Shown here: piece after piece, positions 34,366-37,452 of the stretch
Numbering within the stretch: position 1 is the first letter of the stretch
Layout of the letters: each line of letters opens with the position of its first letter
DNA from: Clostridia bacterium
Lineage (GTDB): Bacteria > Bacillota > Clostridia > Oscillospirales > Acutalibacteraceae
Length of the DNA: 37,452 nucleotides
Assembly: GCA_017465825.1 (NCBI GenBank)
Contig: JAFTVI010000036.1
Location: 75,174-112,625 of the forward strand
Reading direction: 5' to 3'
Notes under the pieces: generated by a model
Databases searched by the model: none
The model's input: the letters and a program-made list of their open reading frames with translations, nothing else
Told to the model about the DNA's origin: nothing
Translations under genes and position numbers: made by a program

Positions 34366-35796
34366 TCACTTTGTTTTGTCAAACAGAATATTTGAATTTC
34401 CGCCGAATTTCGTAATTTCATTGATACTGCAGCCGAGTTCACGTGCAAGTATTTCAACAACCTTTGAGCCACAGAAGCCGCCCTGACATCTGCCCATACC
34501 GGCTCTTGTTCTTCTCTTGACGCCGTCAACATCTCTTGCGCCTGCAGGAGCTTTGATTGCATCAATGATTTCACCCTCAGTGATCGTTTCGCAACGGCAT
34601 ATAATTCTTCCGTATGCGCTGTTCTTTTTAATAAGCTCTGCACGCTCTTCATCAGTCATATGTCTGAAACGCACGGGAGCCTTTCTCGTGTCATCGTAAT
34701 CGGCCTTTACTGTTGCATCGGGGAAAATTCGCTTTACGATATCTTCAATGTATTCAGCAATCGCGGGAGCTGATGTAAGACCGGGGGACTCAATACCCGC
34801 CGCATTGATAAGTCTTGAATTCTTTTCGCTGATGCCGATGATGAATTCGTGTGCAGCGGCGTGAGCGCGAAGACCTGTAAATGATGTGATTGCATTTCTC
34901 GTGTTAACGGAAGGAACACTCTTTACTGCGTATTTTCTTACATCGTTAAGACCTGAATTTGTTGTTGCGACATTTGATTTGTCGTCAATATCTTCTGCAG
35001 TGGGACCTACGATAAGATTTCCGTCAACTGTGGGAGATACAAGAATACCCTTGCCCATTTTGCTCGGGCACTGGAAAATAGTGTGCTTTACCGTGTCACC
35101 GACTGAACGGTCAAGCATAAAATATTCGCCTTTTCTTGCAGTGATGCTTATTGTGTCATCGCCTGCCATACGTGCAAGGTCGTCAGAGAACACACCTGCT
35201 GCGTTGATAACATATTTTGCTTCAATTGCGCCCTGTGTGGTTTCGAGTGTAATTTTTTCAGCATCTGTATTAACAGCTTTCACTTCGCAGTTTCTTATAA
35301 ATTCAACACCGTTGCTTACTGCACATTCTGCCGCCGCAATTGTAAGCTCATAAGGGCAGACAATGCCTGCTGTGGGGGCGTAGAGAGCAGATGTTGCTTC
35401 GTTGCTGAGATTGGGTTCGAGCTTGAGCAGTTCCTCTTTGGAGAGAATTTTCAGTTCGGGCACACCGTTTGCCTTACCTCTTGCAAGAAGGGATTTGAGA
35501 TGTTCGTCCTCTTCCTGAGAAAATGCCACGACAAGTGAACCGTTGTTCTTGTAGGGAACATTAAGCTTTTTTGTGGTTTCGGGCATCATAGCGCAACCCT
35601 TGACATTCATTTTTGCCATAAGAGAGCCTTCCGCAGCGTCAAAACCTGCGTGAACAATACCGCTGTTGGCTTTTGTTGCGCCCATAGCAACATCATTGCA
35701 TTTTTCCAGAAGGGCAATTTTGAGATTGTACTTGGAAAGTGCGCGGGCAGTCATTGCGCCTGTAACACCGGCACCGACGATTGCAATATCGTACAT
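34366..35796 (-). CDS. GlpA/LhgO-like FAD-dependent oxidoreductase with BFD-type [2Fe-2S] domain
   Basis: A flavoprotein of 476 residues of the DAO family. FAD site GAGVTG (8-13), then LEKCNDVAMGATKANSGIVHAGFD (30-53), and a substrate-side region SFTGLRAHAAAHEF. From about 396 a BFD-like domain has Cys400, Cys402, Cys437 and Cys442 (IICRCET and GRCQGGFC), the layout of GlpA and related dehydrogenases. The likely reaction is oxidation of glycerol-3-phosphate or a similar hydroxy acid. glpK and glpF are not in the window, so the substrate is inferred. AAAGGAGATAT precedes the ATG. First gene of the trio, with its own promoter. Confidence 0.88.
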   Translation of the reverse strand: MYDIAIVGAGVTGAMTARALSKYNLKIALLEKCNDVAMGATKANSGIVHAGFDAAEGSLMAKMNVKGCAMMPETTKKLNVPYKNNGSLVVAFSQEEDEHLKSLLARGKANGVPELKILSKEELLKLEPNLSNEATSALYAPTAGIVCPYELTIAAAECAVSNGVEFIRNCEVKAVNTDAEKITLETTQGAIEAKYVINAAGVFSDDLARMAGDDTISITARKGEYFMLDRSVGDTVKHTIFQCPSKMGKGILVSPTVDGNLIVGPTAEDIDDKSNVATTNSGLNDVRKYAVKSVPSVNTRNAITSFTGLRAHAAAHEFIIGISEKNSRLINAAGIESPGLTSAPAIAEYIEDIVKRIFPDATVKADYDDTRKAPVRFRHMTDEERAELIKKNSAYGRIICRCETITEGEIIDAIKAPAGARDVDGVKRRTRAGMGRCQGGFCGSKVVEILARELGCSINEITKFGGNSNILFDKTK

Positions 35797-35836
35797 AAGT
35801 TTATATCTCCTTTAAATTAAAATTCATACATTAAAT

Positions 35837-35865
35837 ATTATAACAAAGCAAAAATGTAAAATCAA
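35837..35865 (-). promoter_or_regulatory. Sigma-A promoter for the GlpA-like operon
   Basis: On the minus strand TTGATT (35865-35860) and TATAAT (35842-35837) are 17 bases apart. The -35 box forms part of an inverted repeat (35860-35877), which suggests a repressor site. Confidence 0.72.
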
Positions 35866-35877
35866 TAGTAATTGATT
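35860..35877. repeat. Inverted repeat AATCAAT-N4-ATTGATT over the -35 box
   Basis: AATCAAT (35860-35866) and ATTGATT (35871-35877) are exact inverted copies around AGTA. It overlaps the -35 box of the redox operon and lies just behind the stop codon of the PHP gene. It may be an operator; alternatively it is a weak AT-only hairpin ending the PHP transcript, since TTTTACATTTTT follows on the minus strand. Confidence 0.5.
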
Positions 35878-35882
35878 ATTGT

Positions 35883-36713
35883 TTATACTAAATTTTTCAA
35901 TAAATCGTACGTGATTTTCAAGTTACCTTTTCCCGTACCTATATTATAACCGTCTTTGTTTTCTCCGTGAAAATCCGAACCGCCTGTAAGCTTCAATCCG
36001 ATGTCCGATGCCATTTTTCTGTATCTGTCGCTCATATCATCCGTGTATTCGGTATAATATCCCTCAACAGCATCAAGACCTACTGATTTTAAATGTGTAA
36101 GAATTTTATACAGATCTTCATCGCTTTTGCCTATCTGATTAAGATGTGCAAGTGATGACACACCGCCGCTTTGTTTGATGATTTCAATTGCCTTTTCGGG
36201 TGAAAGTGAGGTTTGTTTTACAAATGCAGGCTTGCCGTGTGATAAGTATTTGTCAAATGCCTCTTTAACGGTTGTAACGTAGCCTTTTTTTATCATAGCC
36301 TTTGCAATCTGACTTCTGCCCGTTACCTTTGACGTCGCTTCTGCAAGAATATCGTCAACCGATATGTTGATGCCGATATTTTTCAGTAATTCAACTACTT
36401 TGTGATTTCTTATTTCACGCTGATAAATCATTTCATCAAGAACAGATGTGATTGCAGGGCAGTCAATGTCAAATCCAAGTCCTAAAAGATGCATTTCCGT
36501 GTCCGATGCAACGGAGAATTCAATACCAGTTATAACCTCAATGCCGTATGTCTTGCCTGCATCAATAGCTTCTTTTAATCCGTCAATAGTGTCGTGGTCT
36601 GTAAGTGCAATTGCAGAAAGCCCCGCATCCTTTGCCGCTTTAACAACCTGTGCAGGGGTGAAAGTGCCGTCGGAACAGGTTGAATGAGTGTGCAGGTCGA
36701 TGTATTTATTCAT
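35883..36713 (-). CDS. PHP-domain phosphoesterase (TrpH/RNase AM-like)
   Basis: A metal-dependent phosphoesterase of 276 residues. The four PHP motifs are visible: DLHTHSTCSDG with His8, His10 and Asp15; LTDHDT with His40; GIEFS with Glu65; and the late SLAHL and GGSDFHG. TDHDTIDGLKEA is typical of the TrpH/YciV group, which removes nucleotides from short RNAs or hydrolyses 3',5'-bisphosphonucleotides. No signal peptide. The ATG abuts the stop codon of the upstream gene without a base between them, so it is translationally coupled to the YkgJ-like gene. Confidence 0.9.
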   Translation of the reverse strand: MNKYIDLHTHSTCSDGTFTPAQVVKAAKDAGLSAIALTDHDTIDGLKEAIDAGKTYGIEVITGIEFSVASDTEMHLLGLGFDIDCPAITSVLDEMIYQREIRNHKVVELLKNIGINISVDDILAEATSKVTGRSQIAKAMIKKGYVTTVKEAFDKYLSHGKPAFVKQTSLSPEKAIEIIKQSGGVSSLAHLNQIGKSDEDLYKILTHLKSVGLDAVEGYYTEYTDDMSDRYRKMASDIGLKLTGGSDFHGENKDGYNIGTGKGNLKITYDLLKNLV

Positions 36714-37211
36714 TTATATCATCCTTTCTGCAAACTCTTCAATTTCATCAAGCATAGCGTTGATATCGTTTATGTAATTTTTCAGTTCTTCGTCAGATGA
36801 AAACAACCTTGCAATTTTTCTTATTTGACGAATAAAAGCGTAATTAATTTTGACGTTTTCGTACAGCAAGGGACAACTGCCTATACCTCGTATATCTGCC
36901 CTTACGTCAAATCCGTTTTCGGTAATGACGGGGAAATATGGATAGATTCGGCAGGCGAGTGGTCTTGTTTTTCTGTCGCAAGTGTCGTTGCAGACTACCA
37001 TTTTATATCCGAAGTTCCCCTCGCAGTCAAGGATTTTGAAATTCTCAACATTTTTTATGATTTCTTCTTCATAAGGGAACAAAAACATCCCCGTTTCACT
37101 GTCGCCTTTACAGCATCTGCCGCCGCAAAGTCTTCCGCAGTCGGATACAAGGGGAGTTGTGCGTCCGAGCAGTCCGTATGCTCTTTTTATAAAATAGGAT
37201 TTGCCGTTCAT
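36714..37211 (-). CDS. YkgJ-family cysteine-cluster protein
   Basis: A protein of 165 residues with nine Cys: 25, 29, 33, 34, 63, 74, 78, 87 and 113. CGRLCGGRCCKGD and RPLACRIYPYFP are the hallmarks of the YkgJ/UPF0153 group, proposed to bind zinc or iron. The last 45 residues are a charged helix. Longer in-frame starts at 37298 and 37238 are rejected: a -10 box at 37232-37227 would place the RNA start near 37220, and GGTG lies just before this ATG. The biochemical role is unknown; coupling with a PHP phosphoesterase is the only functional hint. Confidence 0.85.
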   Translation of the reverse strand: MNGKSYFIKRAYGLLGRTTPLVSDCGRLCGGRCCKGDSETGMFLFPYEEEIIKNVENFKILDCEGNFGYKMVVCNDTCDRKTRPLACRIYPYFPVITENGFDVRADIRGIGSCPLLYENVKINYAFIRQIRKIARLFSSDEELKNYINDINAMLDEIEEFAERMI

Positions 37212-37226
37212 TTTATCACCGGATAC

Positions 37227-37255
37227 ATTATATATCATATTTTTATTTAGCGCAA
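37227..37255 (-). promoter_or_regulatory. Promoter for the YkgJ-PHP pair
   Basis: On the minus strand TTGCGC (37255-37250), 17 bases, TATAAT (37232-37227). The -10 is perfect, the -35 keeps only TTG. It fixes the start of the YkgJ gene at 37211. Confidence 0.55.
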
Positions 37256-37328
37256 GATTTTTATAATTTGTGCAACATAAATAAAAATCCGGCTGCATAT
37301 TTGTGTGGCATAAAATGTCAAAATAATA

Positions 37329-37358
37329 TTGACAAATTGCAGTTCTGTATTGTATAAT
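37329..37358 (+). promoter_or_regulatory. Sigma-A promoter for the gene at the right edge
   Basis: TTGACA (37329-37334), 18 bases, TATAAT (37353-37358), both perfect. About 48 bases separate it from the start codon at 37406. Confidence 0.8.
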
Positions 37359-37405
37359 TTATACATAAAAATATGTTAATTTTTTAACGGAAGAGGGTTG
37401 CAAAG

Positions 37406-37452
37406 TTGGGCAGAATGTCATATAATCTTCTGACAGACAGACAGACAGACAG
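37406..37452 (+). CDS. 5' end of an unidentified gene with a tetranucleotide repeat (cut by window edge)
   Basis: The frame TTG-GGC-AGA-ATG reads MGRMSYNLLTDRQTD and stays open to the edge. GAGGG (37393-37397) lies 8 bases before the TTG; the ATG at 37415 is in the same frame but 17 bases away. A perfect promoter lies upstream. From the tenth codon the coding sequence is GACA repeats, which encode a T-D-R-Q cycle in all three frames. Too little remains to name a product. It could also be untranslated leader, if the true start lies beyond the window. Confidence 0.5.
   Translation, partial: MGRMSYNLLTDRQTD
37432..37452 (+). repeat. GACA tetranucleotide tandem repeat, at least 5.25 copies, running off the window
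   Basis: Five perfect GACA units plus one base, uninterrupted to the last base of the window. The full copy number is unknown. It lies 26 bases into the predicted reading frame. Confidence 0.95.

Noticed and set aside
34886-35353. Open frame of 155 codons on the plus strand
   Set aside because: It is antisense to the GlpA-like gene, whose motifs are complete. The composition is that of a reverse-complemented gene and no start signal is visible.
36825-37250. Open frame of 141 codons on the plus strand
   Set aside because: It is opposite the YkgJ-like gene, which has strong family motifs and its own promoter.
37212-37298. N-terminal extension of the YkgJ-like protein (start at 37298 or 37238)
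   Set aside because: It would span the predicted promoter and its encoded residues do not match the family start; the ribosome binding site favours 37211.
1-37452. CRISPR arrays, tRNA or rRNA genes, insertion sequences, prophage genes
   Set aside because: Reading both strands showed no spaced repeats, no cloverleaf-like or rRNA-like stretches, and no transposase or integrase motifs.

Overview
The window reads as a chromosomal segment of an AT-rich, anaerobic, Gram-positive Clostridia member, most likely Oscillospirales/Ruminococcaceae from a gut. The basis is the gene content (der, yceD-rpmF, ruvCAB, glmM, ecfA1A2T-truA, a DUF5711-family protein, cvpA-pgsA, mltG, GH25, GH29, a GlpA-like/DUF1667 trio), the strong GGAGG-type ribosome binding sites and the very consensus-like sigma-A promoters. 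The taxonomic placement is inference. I found no rRNA, tRNA, CRISPR array, insertion sequence or prophage. Coding is dense and no gene-free stretch reaches 300 bases.

Layout. 1-57 (-) is the first 19 codons of mtaB, divergent from dacF (171-1394). Then pgi and a small P-loop protein, yceD-rpmF behind a perfect promoter, and der. 5561-8231 (-) is a three-gene inverted unit: an Eis-like acetyltransferase, a NimA/PPOX-type flavin-binding protein and an HSL-type alpha/beta hydrolase. 8384-18817 (+) is a long run with gaps of at most 58 bases: ruvCAB, glmM, an RlmI-like methyltransferase, the ECF transporter core ecfA1-ecfA2-ecfT, truA, a DUF5711-type membrane protein, cvpA and pgsA. 18894-22484 (+) carries a DUF2156-GNAT fusion, a DJ-1/PfpI protein and mltG.

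22549-28107 is an envelope-facing block: a secreted protein with an endonuclease/exonuclease/phosphatase (EEP) fold and a damaged active site, a membrane-anchored GH25 muramidase (-), a single-pass protein of unknown function, and a secreted lipase-like hydrolase. An aldo/keto reductase, tcdA and a COG2509-type FAD dehydrogenase follow. 31290-35796 (-) is a GlpA-like oxidoreductase, an FAD/NAD oxidoreductase and DUF1667, then a terminator-like hairpin and a cytoplasmic GH29 fucosidase-like enzyme. 35883-37211 (-) is a cysteine-rich YkgJ-type protein directly abutting a PHP phosphoesterase. The window ends inside a GACA tetranucleotide repeat near the start of a new plus-strand reading frame.

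Most of the window is ordinary core metabolism and maintenance: peptidoglycan precursor supply (glmM) and remodelling (dacF, mltG, GH25), recombination (ruvCAB), RNA modification (truA, mtaB, tcdA, RlmI-like), vitamin uptake (ecf) and phospholipid synthesis (pgsA). The parts most worth a second look are the terminal GACA repeat, the similar amphipathic C-termini on three exported proteins, the EEP-like protein with replaced catalytic residues, and the redox trio with its inverted repeat and GH29 neighbour.
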